From Boseongicola sp. SB0675_bin_26 (GTDB lineage Bacteria; Pseudomonadota; Alphaproteobacteria; Rhodobacterales; Rhodobacteraceae): a stretch of 6,464 nt of DNA. The position numbers were made by a program, and so were the translations under genes. The stretch lies in assembly GCA_009843725.1 (NCBI GenBank), contig VYCX01000464.1:1-6464 (forward strand), read 5' to 3'. Of the stretch, positions 1 through 6,200 are shown piece by piece; within the stretch, counting starts at the first letter, position 1, and each line of letters opens with the position of its first letter. The notes under the pieces were generated by a model that was not told the DNA's origin, did no database searches, and was given only the letters and a program-made list of their open reading frames with translations.

Positions 1-896
1 TTCTCGCCGCTGTCGGCCCACGTCTTGACGGCCTCGACGCCAAGCGACGCCATCAGCAACGGATACTGCTGCGACGTGGCGCCGATCACGCCGTCCTTGA
101 CGTTCTGGACGCCTGGGCAGCCGCCATCCACCGAGACGATGAGGACATCGTTCTCGCGACCGATGGCCTTCAGGGCCTCGTATGCGCCGGCCGCCGCCGG
201 CTCGTTGATCGTGTAGACGACATTTATGCTCGAGTCCTTCGCCAGGAGGTTTTCCATCGCCCGGCGGCCGCCTTCCTCGTTGCCTGCCGTGACATCGTTG
301 CCGACGATGCGCGGGTCCGTCTCGTCGCCCCACTTGTTCGGGTCGCCAAGGTCAATGCCGAAGCCCTGCAGGAAACCCTGGTCACGCAGCACGCCGACCG
401 TCGGCTGGCTGATGGCAATGTCCAGCATCGCGATCCTGGCATTGGCGGCATCGGCTCCGAGCGTGGCGGCCGCCCACTTGCCGATGAGCTCGCCGGCCAG
501 GAAGTTGTCGGTGGCGAAGGTGGCGTCAGCCGCGTCGATCGGATCAAGCGGCGTGTCGAGAGCGATCACCAGAAGGCCGGCGTCGCGCGCCTGCTTGACG
601 GCGGGCACGATCGACGCCGTGTCGGATGCGGTCAGGAGAATGCCCTTTGCGCCGTCGGCGATGCAGGTCTCGATGGCCTGGACCTGGGTTTCGTTGTCGC
701 CGTCGACTTTCCCGGCAAAGGCCTTCAGGGTCATGCCCAGTTCTTCCGCCTTCGCTGTCGCGCCTTCCTTCATCTTCACGAAGAAGGGGTTGGTGTCTGT
801 CTTGGTGATCAGGCAGACGGTCGTGCTTGCCATGCCGCTGCCCGCCATGGCCGTCACGGCTATCGCCGATGCACCGATGAGATGTGTGAGTTTCAA
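1..896 (-). CDS. frcB: Fructose ABC transporter periplasmic substrate-binding protein, FrcB-like (C-terminus beyond the window)
   Basis: This is the 5' portion of a periplasmic sugar-binding protein (Peripla_BP_4/ribose-binding-like fold) that would deliver fructose or a related sugar to an inner-membrane ABC permease. The visible 298 codons begin [19 protein letters not shown], a Sec signal peptide with likely cleavage after GMA near residue 23. Mature-domain stretches typical of FrcB follow: [19 protein letters not shown] (about 27-45), [20 protein letters not shown] (about 75-94), [39 protein letters not shown] and [12 protein letters not shown]. They closely resemble the rhizobial fructose binder as I remember it. 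The start is TTG at 896-894, preceded by GGGAGG (910-905) with 8-nt spacing. No ATG gives a comparable signal peptide. The gene is divergent from a ROK regulator, which supports the sugar-uptake role. About 40 C-terminal residues are expected off the left edge. Fructose specificity is inferred; ribose or another monosaccharide remains possible. Confidence 0.92.
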   Translation of the reverse strand, partial: MKLTHLIGASAIAVTAMAGSGMASTTVCLITKTDTNPFFVKMKEGATAKAEELGMTLKAFAGKVDGDNETQVQAIETCIADGAKGILLTASDTASIVPAVKQARDAGLLVIALDTPLDPIDAADATFATDNFLAGELIGKWAAATLGADAANARIAMLDIAISQPTVGVLRDQGFLQGFGIDLGDPNKWGDETDPRIVGNDVTAGNEEGGRRAMENLLAKDSSINVVYTINEPAAAGAYEALKAIGRENDVLIVSVDGGCPGVQNVKDGVIGATSQQYPLLMASLGVEAVKTWADSGE

Positions 897-904
897 GATC
901 TGTT

Positions 905-910
905 CCTCCC
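905..910 (-). promoter_or_regulatory. Ribosome binding site deciding the frcB TTG start
   Basis: GGGAGG on the minus strand is a strong Shine-Dalgarno match 8 nt ahead of the TTG at 896. It fixes the start, since the signal peptide begins exactly there and no ATG is well placed. Confidence 0.75.
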
Positions 911-927
911 TTGGACGAGTGATCAAG

Positions 928-945
928 GCCGCGCGAAAACGCGGC
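928..945 (-). promoter_or_regulatory. Hairpin in the predicted frcB leader
   Basis: A perfect 6-bp inverted repeat lies here. GCCGCG (928-933) pairs with CGCGGC (940-945) around a 6-nt loop. On the minus strand it lies between the candidate -35 box and the frcB ribosome binding site, ending 31 nt upstream of the TTG start. It could be a leader stem-loop or a second protein-binding site. In GC-rich DNA such a short repeat can also arise by chance. Confidence 0.3.
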
Positions 946-978
946 ACGCCGAAATGCGTCTCATGATTCGAACGCGCT

Positions 979-1018
979 GTCAATAAATAAATCACTATGA
1001 TTTATTTTTCAATTTGAC
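979..1018. promoter_or_regulatory. Shared operator/promoter region between frcB and the ROK regulator
   Basis: A perfect interrupted palindrome has arms AAATAAATCA (985-994) and TGATTTATTT (998-1007) around a 3-bp CTA centre. It lies in a very AT-rich patch: 981-1015 has 5 G/C in 35 bases, against roughly 60% or more elsewhere. It is bracketed by GTCAA (979-983) and TTGAC (1014-1018). On the minus strand the first reads TTGACA (983-978), and on the plus strand the second reads TTGACT (1014-1019). These look like -35 boxes of two divergent promoters facing outward. ROK regulators of sugar operons usually bind AT-rich palindromes, so this is the natural site for the neighbouring regulator. The -10 elements are poor on both strands and the transcription starts are not resolved. 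Confidence 0.65.
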
Positions 1019-1049
1019 TCGCCCCCACCACTCGCTCAACCTGAGACCC

Positions 1050-1055
1050 GGAGGT
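1050..1055 (+). promoter_or_regulatory. Ribosome binding site deciding the ROK regulator TTG start
   Basis: GGAGGT lies 5 nt upstream of the TTG at 1061. The next in-frame ATG, at 1136, has no comparable Shine-Dalgarno sequence. TTG at 1061 is therefore preferred. Confidence 0.65.
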
Positions 1056-1060
1056 ACGGC

Positions 1061-2269
1061 TTGGAACACGCGATCACAGACAAGTCCGCTGCGGGTTCGG
1101 ATGCTTCCGGTCTTCTCGGAACGAACCAGAGCGACATGCGGGACAGGAACGAAAGGCTGGTCCTCTCGCTCCTGCGCCGGCGCGGCCCGCTTGCGAGAGC
1201 GGAGATCGCGCGCGTGACCGGCTTGTCCGCCCAGACCGTGTCCGTGATCACACGCGAACTCGAAGACGAGGGGCTGCTGCTCCGCGAGCAGCCTGTGCGC
1301 GGAAAGGTGGGCCAGCCTTCGGTGCCGATGGCACTGAACCCGGACGGAGCGCTCTTCTTCGGCCTGAAGGTCGGGCGGCGCAGCATCGACCTCGTGCTCG
1401 TCGACTTTCTCGGCCACATCCTTTCGCGCGAGCACCTCACCTACCGCTTTCCCGCTCCGGACGGCACGCTTCGATTCGTCAAGGAGGCCGCCGAGCGACT
1501 CTCCGGCCAGCTTGATGCCGGACAAAGGACGCGCATTTCCGGTCTCGGCATCGCGATGCCGTTCTTCATATGGGAGTGGGGCGCGATTCTTGGCACGTCA
1601 GCCCAAGACATGGAGGCGTGGCGCGACTTCGACCTGCGCGCCGAAGTCGCGGCACTGTTCGACTTTCCGGTCTTCCTGCAGAACGACGCCACCTGTGCCT
1701 GCGGCGCAGAGCTGGTCTTCGGAGCCCAGGATACGCCGCCCGATTTCCTCTATTTCTACATGGGCTACTTCATCGGCGGCGGGGTCGTCCTGAACGGCCG
1801 GCTGTTCACCGGGTCGACAGGCAACGCGGGCGCCCTCGGCCCAATGCCGGTTCCGGACCCGAACGGAGGAACGCGCCAGCTCATTGACGTCGCCTCCCTT
1901 GCCGGCCTGGAACGGTTGGTGGTCGATGCCGGAGGCGCGGCAGACGCGCTTTGGACGAGCGCGACGGACTGGCGCGTGCCGCCGGAGCTGATCGATGCCT
2001 GGACAGGAACTGCCGCGCCTGCAATCGCGCATGCCATAGTCGCGTCCGTCTCCGTCATGGATTTCGAGCACGCGCTGATCGACGGCTGGCTGCCAGAACG
2101 GGTCCGGGAAGGTCTGGTTGCCGGCGTTCAGGCCGAACTGGACCGCATGGACCTTTCCGGACTGCCGCATCCAACCGTCATGTCCGGCACGGTCGGGGCG
2201 GATGCCAGGACTCTCGGAGCGGCAAGCCTGCCGCTGTCACAAAGATACCTTGTGGACACGGCCCAATGA
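1061..2269 (+). CDS. frcR: ROK-family transcriptional regulator, probable fructose-operon regulator FrcR
   Basis: This 402-aa protein has the ROK repressor layout: an N-terminal winged helix-turn-helix, then a sugar-kinase-like ASKHA domain. The DNA-binding segment is about residues 27-80, with the helix-turn-helix at 45-73 (AEIARVTGLSAQTVSVITRE). The ROK domain follows, with GLKVGRRSIDLVLVDFLGHI near 101-120, FLQNDATCACGAEL (205-218, the ENDA-like motif) and FIGGGVVLNGRLF (237-249). The usual GxEIGH followed by CxCGxxGC zinc motif is degraded to GALGP (257-261), with no cysteine cluster after it. This argues against kinase activity and for a pure sensor-regulator. Start choice: TTG at 1061 with GGAGGT 5 nt upstream; the ATG at 1136 (residue 26) would still leave the helix-turn-helix intact. 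It is transcribed divergently from frcB across a palindromic operator. It probably controls the frc operon and itself; repressor or activator role is not visible from sequence. The family is certain, the symbol is inferred from context. Confidence 0.88.
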   Translation: MEHAITDKSAAGSDASGLLGTNQSDMRDRNERLVLSLLRRRGPLARAEIARVTGLSAQTVSVITRELEDEGLLLREQPVRGKVGQPSVPMALNPDGALFFGLKVGRRSIDLVLVDFLGHILSREHLTYRFPAPDGTLRFVKEAAERLSGQLDAGQRTRISGLGIAMPFFIWEWGAILGTSAQDMEAWRDFDLRAEVAALFDFPVFLQNDATCACGAELVFGAQDTPPDFLYFYMGYFIGGGVVLNGRLFTGSTGNAGALGPMPVPDPNGGTRQLIDVASLAGLERLVVDAGGAADALWTSATDWRVPPELIDAWTGTAAPAIAHAIVASVSVMDFEHALIDGWLPERVREGLVAGVQAELDRMDLSGLPHPTVMSGTVGADARTLGAASLPLSQRYLVDTAQ

Positions 2270-2280
2270 ATGCGCCGGGT

Positions 2281-2298
2281 TGAAGCATGGCCGCTTCA
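2281..2298 (+). repeat. Small inverted repeat between the ROK gene and the RNase D-like gene
   Basis: TGAAGC (2281-2286) and GCTTCA (2293-2298) form a 6-bp stem with a 6-nt loop, 12 nt after the regulator stop. No T-run follows, so it is at best a weak or Rho-assisted terminator. TTGAAG (2280-2285) followed 17 nt later by CATCAA (2303-2308) could be read as a weak promoter for the next operon. Neither reading is strong. Confidence 0.25.
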
Positions 2299-2335
2299 GG
2301 TGCATCAAGGCACAAGCCCGCAACTGGAGGTGCCC

Positions 2336-2947
2336 GTGGCCAATCATCTCTACCGGAACGACCTGCCGGACGGTCTTGACCTCGGCCAGTCAGTGGCCAT
2401 CGATTGCGAGACCATGGGCCTGAACCCGCACCGCGACCGGCTCTGTCTCGTCCAGATGTCTTCCGGCGATGGGGACACGCATCTCGTCCAGATCGACATG
2501 GGGCAGGATTCGGCCCCGAACCTGGAGCGCCTGCTTGCGGACCCGGGCGTGCTCAAGATCTTCCATTTCGGGCGCTTCGACATCGCGGCGCTCCTCCACC
2601 GCTTCGGCACGCTTGCGGCACCGGTCTACTGCACCAAGATCGCCTCCAAGCTCGTCCGCACCTACACGGTGCGGCACGGCTTGAAACACCTTGTCAGCGA
2701 GCTTCTGGGCGTCGACATCTCGAAGCTCGAGCAGATGAGCGACTGGGGTGCCGGCACGCTGACGAAGGCGCAGCTCGAGTACGCGGCCTCTGACGTGATC
2801 TACCTGCATCGCCTGAAGGAAGAGCTGGACCAACGTCTCGGGCGGGAAGGCCGCGCGGACCTGGCGCAGGCGGCATTTGACTTCCTGCCGACCCGCGCCC
2901 GCCTCGACATTGCCGGCTGGCCCGACGTCGACATCTTCGCCCACTAG
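2336..2947 (+). CDS. Short ribonuclease D-like 3'-5' exonuclease (DEDDy)
   Basis: This 203-aa protein consists of one DEDDy 3'-5' exonuclease domain. Motif I is AIDCETMG (Asp23, Glu25), motif II is FHFGRFDIAAL (Asp82) and motif III is YAASDVIYL (Tyr149, Asp153). All catalytic residues needed for two-metal-ion hydrolysis are present. It is about half the length of classical RNase D (about 370-390 aa) because the C-terminal HRDC domains are absent; alphaproteobacteria commonly have this short form. It probably trims RNA 3' ends, but the substrate is not known from sequence. The chosen start is GTG at 2336, with GGAGG at 2326-2330 and a 5-nt gap, giving the expected MANHLY N-terminus. An in-frame ATG at 2270, directly abutting the regulator stop, would add 22 unconserved-looking residues. 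The stop lies 5 nt before lptC, so the two are probably cotranscribed. Confidence 0.88.
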   Translation: MANHLYRNDLPDGLDLGQSVAIDCETMGLNPHRDRLCLVQMSSGDGDTHLVQIDMGQDSAPNLERLLADPGVLKIFHFGRFDIAALLHRFGTLAAPVYCTKIASKLVRTYTVRHGLKHLVSELLGVDISKLEQMSDWGAGTLTKAQLEYAASDVIYLHRLKEELDQRLGREGRADLAQAAFDFLPTRARLDIAGWPDVDIFAH

Positions 2948-2952
2948 CCGAA

Positions 2953-3564
2953 ATGTCCTATATGTCGGACATGGCTGCTACGGACAGATATTCGCGCCTG
3001 GTGTTCCGGCTGAAGCTCGCCTTGCCGCTTGCGGCGCTGGCGATACTGTCGACGCTCTTCTTCGTGGCCGAATCCCTCGATCCCGACGCCGCCATTCCGT
3101 ATGCAGAAGTGGACGTTGCGCGAATCCTCGAAGAGCAGGGCATCTCCAACGCATCGCTGGGAGGCGTGACGTCCGACGGGGTGGCCATTTCGCTTGCCGC
3201 ACACAGGATTCGGACGGACCCGTCCCAGACCGTGCTCTTGGGAGAGACGCTGACCGCGGTGCTGAACATGCCGGACGGCAGCCGCATCGACATCGTGAGT
3301 CCGTCCGGCACCGTCGACTCCAACACGCAGGAAGTCACGCTGGACGGGGGCGTGCGGCTTGAGAGCACCAACGGATATGTCGTCACCACTGACCGGCTGG
3401 TGACGTCACTGCGCGACGCCAGCGCCGCATCCGAAGGCAGGATCCTGGCCACGGGACCCGCTGGAGAAATCTCCGCCGGGTCCATGACGCTTGTCCGGCT
3501 CGAATCCGCCGACGGGCATCAACTTGTTTTCCAAGACGGGGTTAGGATGGTATATCATCCCTGA
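2953..3564 (+). CDS. lptC: LPS export ABC transporter periplasmic protein LptC
   Basis: This is a bitopic inner-membrane protein of 203 aa. It has a short cytoplasmic N-terminus, one transmembrane helix (about residues 17-39, LKLALPLAALAILSTLFFVA) and a periplasmic beta-jellyroll domain (DUF1239/LptC). LptC takes LPS from the LptB2FG complex and hands it to LptA. In the periplasmic part, beta-strand-like repeats such as VTSDGVAISLAAHRIRTD, VTLDGGVRLESTNGYVVTTD and ATGPAGEISAGSM are characteristic. The start is uncertain: three in-frame ATGs occur at 2953, 2962 and 2971, none with a good Shine-Dalgarno sequence. Translational coupling to the upstream stop 5 nt away is likely. The identity is supported by the directly following lptA and lptB. 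LptC of this lineage is weakly conserved, so recognition rests on the helix, length and context together. Confidence 0.88.
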   Translation: MSYMSDMAATDRYSRLVFRLKLALPLAALAILSTLFFVAESLDPDAAIPYAEVDVARILEEQGISNASLGGVTSDGVAISLAAHRIRTDPSQTVLLGETLTAVLNMPDGSRIDIVSPSGTVDSNTQEVTLDGGVRLESTNGYVVTTDRLVTSLRDASAASEGRILATGPAGEISAGSMTLVRLESADGHQLVFQDGVRMVYHP

Positions 3565-3582
3565 TTCCAAGGACGGCCATCC

Positions 3583-4083
3583 GTGACTCTACGCATTGCG
3601 CTTATCTCCGTGCTGACCATTTTGGCACATGCCGCCTCATCGCAGATTGCAGGCATCAAGCTTGGTTCCGCCGGGTTCGACAGGACTCAGCCCGTCGAGA
3701 TCACGGCTGACGCGCTGTTCCTGGATCAGGAAAGCGGATCCGCCACCTTCGATGGCAATGTCCTGGTCGTGCAGGACACCCTCCGGCTTTCGGCGGGCCA
3801 AGTGCTGGTCGAGTACAGCGACGACGGCGGCGAGGCGAGCGGCATTGCGCGGCTGCTTGCCTCTGGAGGCGTGACGTTCGTCACGAGCGACGAAGCGGTC
3901 GAGGCCAGGGAAGCCGCATATTCCGTTGAGGGCGCCGAATTGCAGTTCAGCGGGGATGTCCTTCTGACGCAGGGACCCAACTCGATTTCCGGGGACCGGC
4001 TGACAATCAACCTCGAAGCCGGATCGGGCCGGATGGAGGGCAACGTCCGCACCATTTTCAGCCCGCAAGGCAGAAGCCAATGA
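3583..4083 (+). CDS. lptA: LPS transport periplasmic protein LptA (OstA-like)
   Basis: This 166-aa secreted protein has an N-terminal signal peptide (LRIALISVLTILAHAASS, cleavage probably near residue 17-20) and one OstA/LptA domain (about 35-155). LptA oligomers form the periplasmic bridge carrying LPS from LptC to LptD. The domain shows the repeated edge-strand pattern expected: VEITADALFLDQESGSATFDG, VLVVQDTLRLSAGQVLVEY, RLLASGGVTFVTSDEAVEA and VLLTQGPNSISGDRLTINL, ending in GRMEGNVRTIF. The start is GTG at 3583, with AAGGAC (3569-3574) 8 nt upstream and the signal peptide immediately following. It lies 18 nt after lptC. Its stop overlaps the lptB start as ATGA at 4080-4083, which implies translational coupling. 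Confidence 0.92.
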   Translation: MTLRIALISVLTILAHAASSQIAGIKLGSAGFDRTQPVEITADALFLDQESGSATFDGNVLVVQDTLRLSAGQVLVEYSDDGGEASGIARLLASGGVTFVTSDEAVEAREAAYSVEGAELQFSGDVLLTQGPNSISGDRLTINLEAGSGRMEGNVRTIFSPQGRSQ

Positions 4084-4835
4084 CGGTTCTCACGGTCGCC
4101 TCGGAAACCGAACACGGGCTCCATGTCCGGAACCTGCGCAAGTCCTTCCGAAGGCGGCCGATCATTCGGGACGTCAACCTCGACCTGAAACGTGGCGAGG
4201 TCGTGGCGCTTCTCGGGCCCAACGGATCCGGCAAGACCACGTGCTTCTACACGATTGCCGGCCTGGTCATGCCGGATGGCGGACAGGTGCGGGTCGACGG
4301 ACGTGACGTCACCAACTACCCAATGTACCGTCGCGCGAAGCTTGGCATCGGCTACCTTCCGCAAGAGCGATCGATCTTCCAGGGCCTCAATGTCGAGGAC
4401 AACATCCTTGCGATTCTCGAGATCGTCGAAAAGGACAGGTCCAAGCGGCGCGAAAGACTCGAGGAGCTCCTGGACGAATTCTCGATCGCTCACTTGCGCC
4501 GCACGCCGTCAGTCGCCTTGTCGGGAGGGGAACGCAGACGCTGCGAGATCGCGCGCAGCCTTGCGGCGGATCCGAAATACCTGTTGCTGGACGAGCCCTT
4601 TCCAGGCATCGACCCGATCGCGGTCGGCGACATTCGCGAGCTTGTGATCGAACTCAAGGACAGGGGAATCGGCGTTCTGATCACCGACCACAACGTGCGC
4701 GAAACGCTTCAGATCGTCGACCGGGCCTACATCCTCCACGATGGCACGGTGCTGATGAGTGGAAGCGCGGACGAAGTCATCGTCGACGAAAAGGTCCGGC
4801 GCATCTTCCTGGGCCAGGAGTTTCGGATGGCATGA
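4080..4835 (+). CDS. lptB: LPS export ABC transporter ATP-binding protein LptB
   Basis: This 251-aa cytoplasmic ATPase powers LPS extraction from the inner membrane as a dimer with LptF and LptG, which are not in this window. All nucleotide-binding motifs are intact: Walker A GPNGSGKT (46-53), Q-loop Gln95 in YLPQE, signature LSGGE (148-152), Walker B YLLLDEP (167-173, Asp171 and Glu172), D-loop GIDP (176-179) and switch His204 in TDHNVRET. LSGGERRRCEIARSL and DHNVRETL separate LptB from LivF/LivG-type ATPases. The tip of Walker B reads DEPFPGIDP, where DEPFAGVDP is common, a conservative-looking change. The ATG overlaps the lptA stop. Length is slightly above the roughly 240-aa norm because of about 12 extra N-terminal residues. 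Confidence 0.97.
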   Translation: MTVLTVASETEHGLHVRNLRKSFRRRPIIRDVNLDLKRGEVVALLGPNGSGKTTCFYTIAGLVMPDGGQVRVDGRDVTNYPMYRRAKLGIGYLPQERSIFQGLNVEDNILAILEIVEKDRSKRRERLEELLDEFSIAHLRRTPSVALSGGERRRCEIARSLAADPKYLLLDEPFPGIDPIAVGDIRELVIELKDRGIGVLITDHNVRETLQIVDRAYILHDGTVLMSGSADEVIVDEKVRRIFLGQEFRMA

Positions 4836-4889
4836 CGGGAAGTGAGGCTGACAGCTGCAACGCCTTCCACGCCTTCTGGAACCGGCGGC

Positions 4890-4921
4890 GCGTGCAGTCC
4901 GTCGGGAATCCCTGTGCACGC
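4890..4921. repeat. Long-loop inverted repeat in the lptB-hpf gap
   Basis: GCGTGCA (4890-4896) and TGCACGC (4915-4921) are perfect complements separated by 18 nt. Within the loop, GGG (4904-4906) and CCC (4910-4912) can add a small inner pairing. The repeat sits 54 nt after the lptB stop and has no downstream T-run, so it is not a classical intrinsic terminator. A protein-binding site or leader structure for hpf is possible. Confidence 0.35.
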
Positions 4922-4934
4922 AAGCGCTCCGCGC

Positions 4935-4964
4935 CTTCAATGCCGTCGGGTCGCTTCATATGTA
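4935..4964 (+). promoter_or_regulatory. Possible promoter upstream of hpf
   Basis: CTTCAA (4935-4940) is followed after 16-18 nt by CATATGTA (4957-4964). The pair is loosely compatible with a sigma-70 or heat-shock (RpoH-type) promoter. hpf genes are often induced in stationary phase or stress, and the 192-bp gap after lptB leaves room for a promoter. The match is weak and is a proposal only. Confidence 0.25.
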
Positions 4965-5027
4965 GTTCGTTGTCCAGGGCTCCAGCCACCTGACAGGAGG
5001 CAGTCCGCACCATTTCGGGAGAGGTCC

Positions 5028-5591
5028 ATGCAGTATCAGGTCACCGGCAAGAAGATCGACGTTGGCGAAGCGCTTCAAACGCATGTCAAGACATCCCTCG
5101 ACGAAGTCGTGGGCAAGTATGCGGGGCGACCGACCGATGCGAACGTCGTGTTCTCGAAGAGCGGCCACGAATTCGTCTGTGAGATCGTGATCCATCTTTC
5201 GACCGGACTCACCGTTCAGGCCCGAGGCCACGACCACGAGATATACGCCGCTTTCGAACACAGCTGCGACAAGGCCGAAAAGCAGCTCCGGCGATACAAG
5301 CGGCGGCTGAAGGATCATCGCCGCGAACGGCCTGTTGAACTTCAAGACGCTTCGGCCTATATCCTCGCGTCGTCCGACGGACACGACGAACCGGAACCTG
5401 ACACGCTTCAACCGATCATCATCGCAGAGATGGAAACGAAGATTCCGTCGCTATCCGTCGGAGAGGCGGTGATGCAGATGGAGCTCGCTGGCGCCCCGGT
5501 GCTGGTCTTTCGGAACGAACGGCAGGAAACTGGGGTCAATGTCGTGTATCGCCGGGATGACGGAAACATTGGCTGGATCGACCCGAACTAG
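5028..5591 (+). CDS. hpf: Ribosome hibernation-promoting factor, long form (HPF/RaiA-like)
   Basis: This 187-aa protein binds the 30S decoding region and drives formation of inactive 100S ribosome dimers. The N-terminal HPF/YfiA domain (about 1-100) begins MQYQVTGKKIDVGEALQTHV and ends in a basic patch, QLRRYKRRLKDHRRER (86-101), typical of rRNA contact. An acidic linker (about 112-127) joins it to the C-terminal dimerisation domain (about 130-187) with KIPSLSVGEAVMQMELAGAP, VLVFRNE and NVVYRRDDGNIGWIDP. The C-terminal domain marks the long form, which dimerises ribosomes without RMF. The start is ATG at 5028, with GGGAGAGG at 5017-5024. The frame is open back to about 4842, but that extension has no domain signal. 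It lies immediately before ptsN, the widespread alphaproteobacterial pairing. Confidence 0.95.
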   Translation: MQYQVTGKKIDVGEALQTHVKTSLDEVVGKYAGRPTDANVVFSKSGHEFVCEIVIHLSTGLTVQARGHDHEIYAAFEHSCDKAEKQLRRYKRRLKDHRRERPVELQDASAYILASSDGHDEPEPDTLQPIIIAEMETKIPSLSVGEAVMQMELAGAPVLVFRNERQETGVNVVYRRDDGNIGWIDPN

Positions 5592-5630
5592 GGCGGCGCG
5601 GCCAACCGCTGTCAAGAGGACCGCCTTGGG

Positions 5631-6095
5631 ATGAACATAGCGAAGATTCTCCGGCCGGAAGCGGTCAGGCACATTGCCTCGCTGAGCAGCAAGAAGCGGC
5701 TGTTTCACGAAGTCGGGGATCTTGCATCCATCGCCTATGGACTCAATCCGGCTGACGTGGCGTCAGCGCTTCAGGAACGGGAGGCCTTGGGTCCGACCGG
5801 GGTTGGGCAGGGGGTTGCCCTGCCGCACGCGCGCCTGGCCGAACTGACAACCGTTCGCGGACTCTTTGTTCTGATCGAGCGTCCGCTCGAGTTCGAGGCG
5901 GTTGACAAGCAGCCGGTCGATCTCGTCTTCGCGCTTCTTGCGCCCGAGGACGCAGGCGTTGAGCACCTGAAGGCGCTGGCAGTGGTGTCGCGCTCAATGC
6001 GCGATGCCGACCTTTGCGCCAAGCTTCGCGCCAACACGGATCCGGCCACGCTGCACACCCTTCTGGCCGAACAGCCGCGCGAAAAGGCCGCCTGA
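5631..6095 (+). CDS. ptsN: PTS IIA-like nitrogen regulatory protein PtsN (EIIA-Ntr)
   Basis: This 154-aa cytoplasmic protein is the terminal phosphate acceptor of the nitrogen-related PTS. It regulates targets by phosphorylation state rather than transporting sugar. It is a single PTS EIIA type-2 domain; the phosphorylated histidine is His66 in GQGVALPHARL (59-69). Other family segments are LSSKKRLFHEVGDLA (18-32), ALQEREALGPTGVG, QPVDLVFALLAPEDAGVEHLKAL and SRSMRDADLCAKLRANTDP. The length is normal. The start is ATG at 5631. AGAGGA at 5615-5620 is the best ribosome binding site, with a rather long 10-nt spacer. It lies 39 nt after hpf and is presumably cotranscribed with it. Its partners EI-Ntr (PtsP) and NPr (PtsO) are not in the window. 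Confidence 0.95.
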   Translation: MNIAKILRPEAVRHIASLSSKKRLFHEVGDLASIAYGLNPADVASALQEREALGPTGVGQGVALPHARLAELTTVRGLFVLIERPLEFEAVDKQPVDLVFALLAPEDAGVEHLKALAVVSRSMRDADLCAKLRANTDPATLHTLLAEQPREKAA

Positions 6096-6181
6096 TCCGT
6101 TTGTGCCGCGACCGCCCCACAATGACCTGTTCGATGCGTTCTCCAAATCCATTTGCGAGATCCGGTCATGGAAGTTCGCGG

Positions 6182-6200
6182 CGTCGCCAGCCCGGCGACG
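6182..6200 (+). terminator. Possible hairpin terminator after ptsN (no U-tract)
   Basis: CGTCGCC (6182-6188) pairs with GGCGACG (6194-6200) around the 5-nt loop AGCCC, making a stable 7-bp GC-rich stem 86 nt after the ptsN stop. No T-run follows. It may help end transcription or protect the 3' end, but it does not meet intrinsic-terminator criteria. Confidence 0.35.

Noticed and set aside
226..966. Long plus-strand open frame (246 codons) across the frcB region
   Set aside because: It is antisense to a clear FrcB-like protein. Its translation is low-complexity Ser/Ala/Arg-rich with no family resemblance, as expected for a shadow in GC-rich DNA.
995..1525. Minus-strand open frame of 176 codons overlapping the regulator and operator
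   Set aside because: It overlaps the ROK helix-turn-helix coding region and the palindromic operator, and has no domain resemblance.
3545..3560. Inverted repeat GGATG/CATCC at the end of lptC
   Set aside because: A 5-bp stem lying in coding sequence with no T-run; not distinguishable from chance.
3726..4493. Minus-strand open frame of 255 codons across lptA and lptB
   Set aside because: It opposes two well-recognised genes with all motifs intact; its product shows no recognisable domain.
4842..5027. In-frame N-terminal extension of HPF
   Set aside because: The extra 62 residues look non-coding. The ATG at 5028 has a good ribosome binding site and gives the normal family N-terminus.
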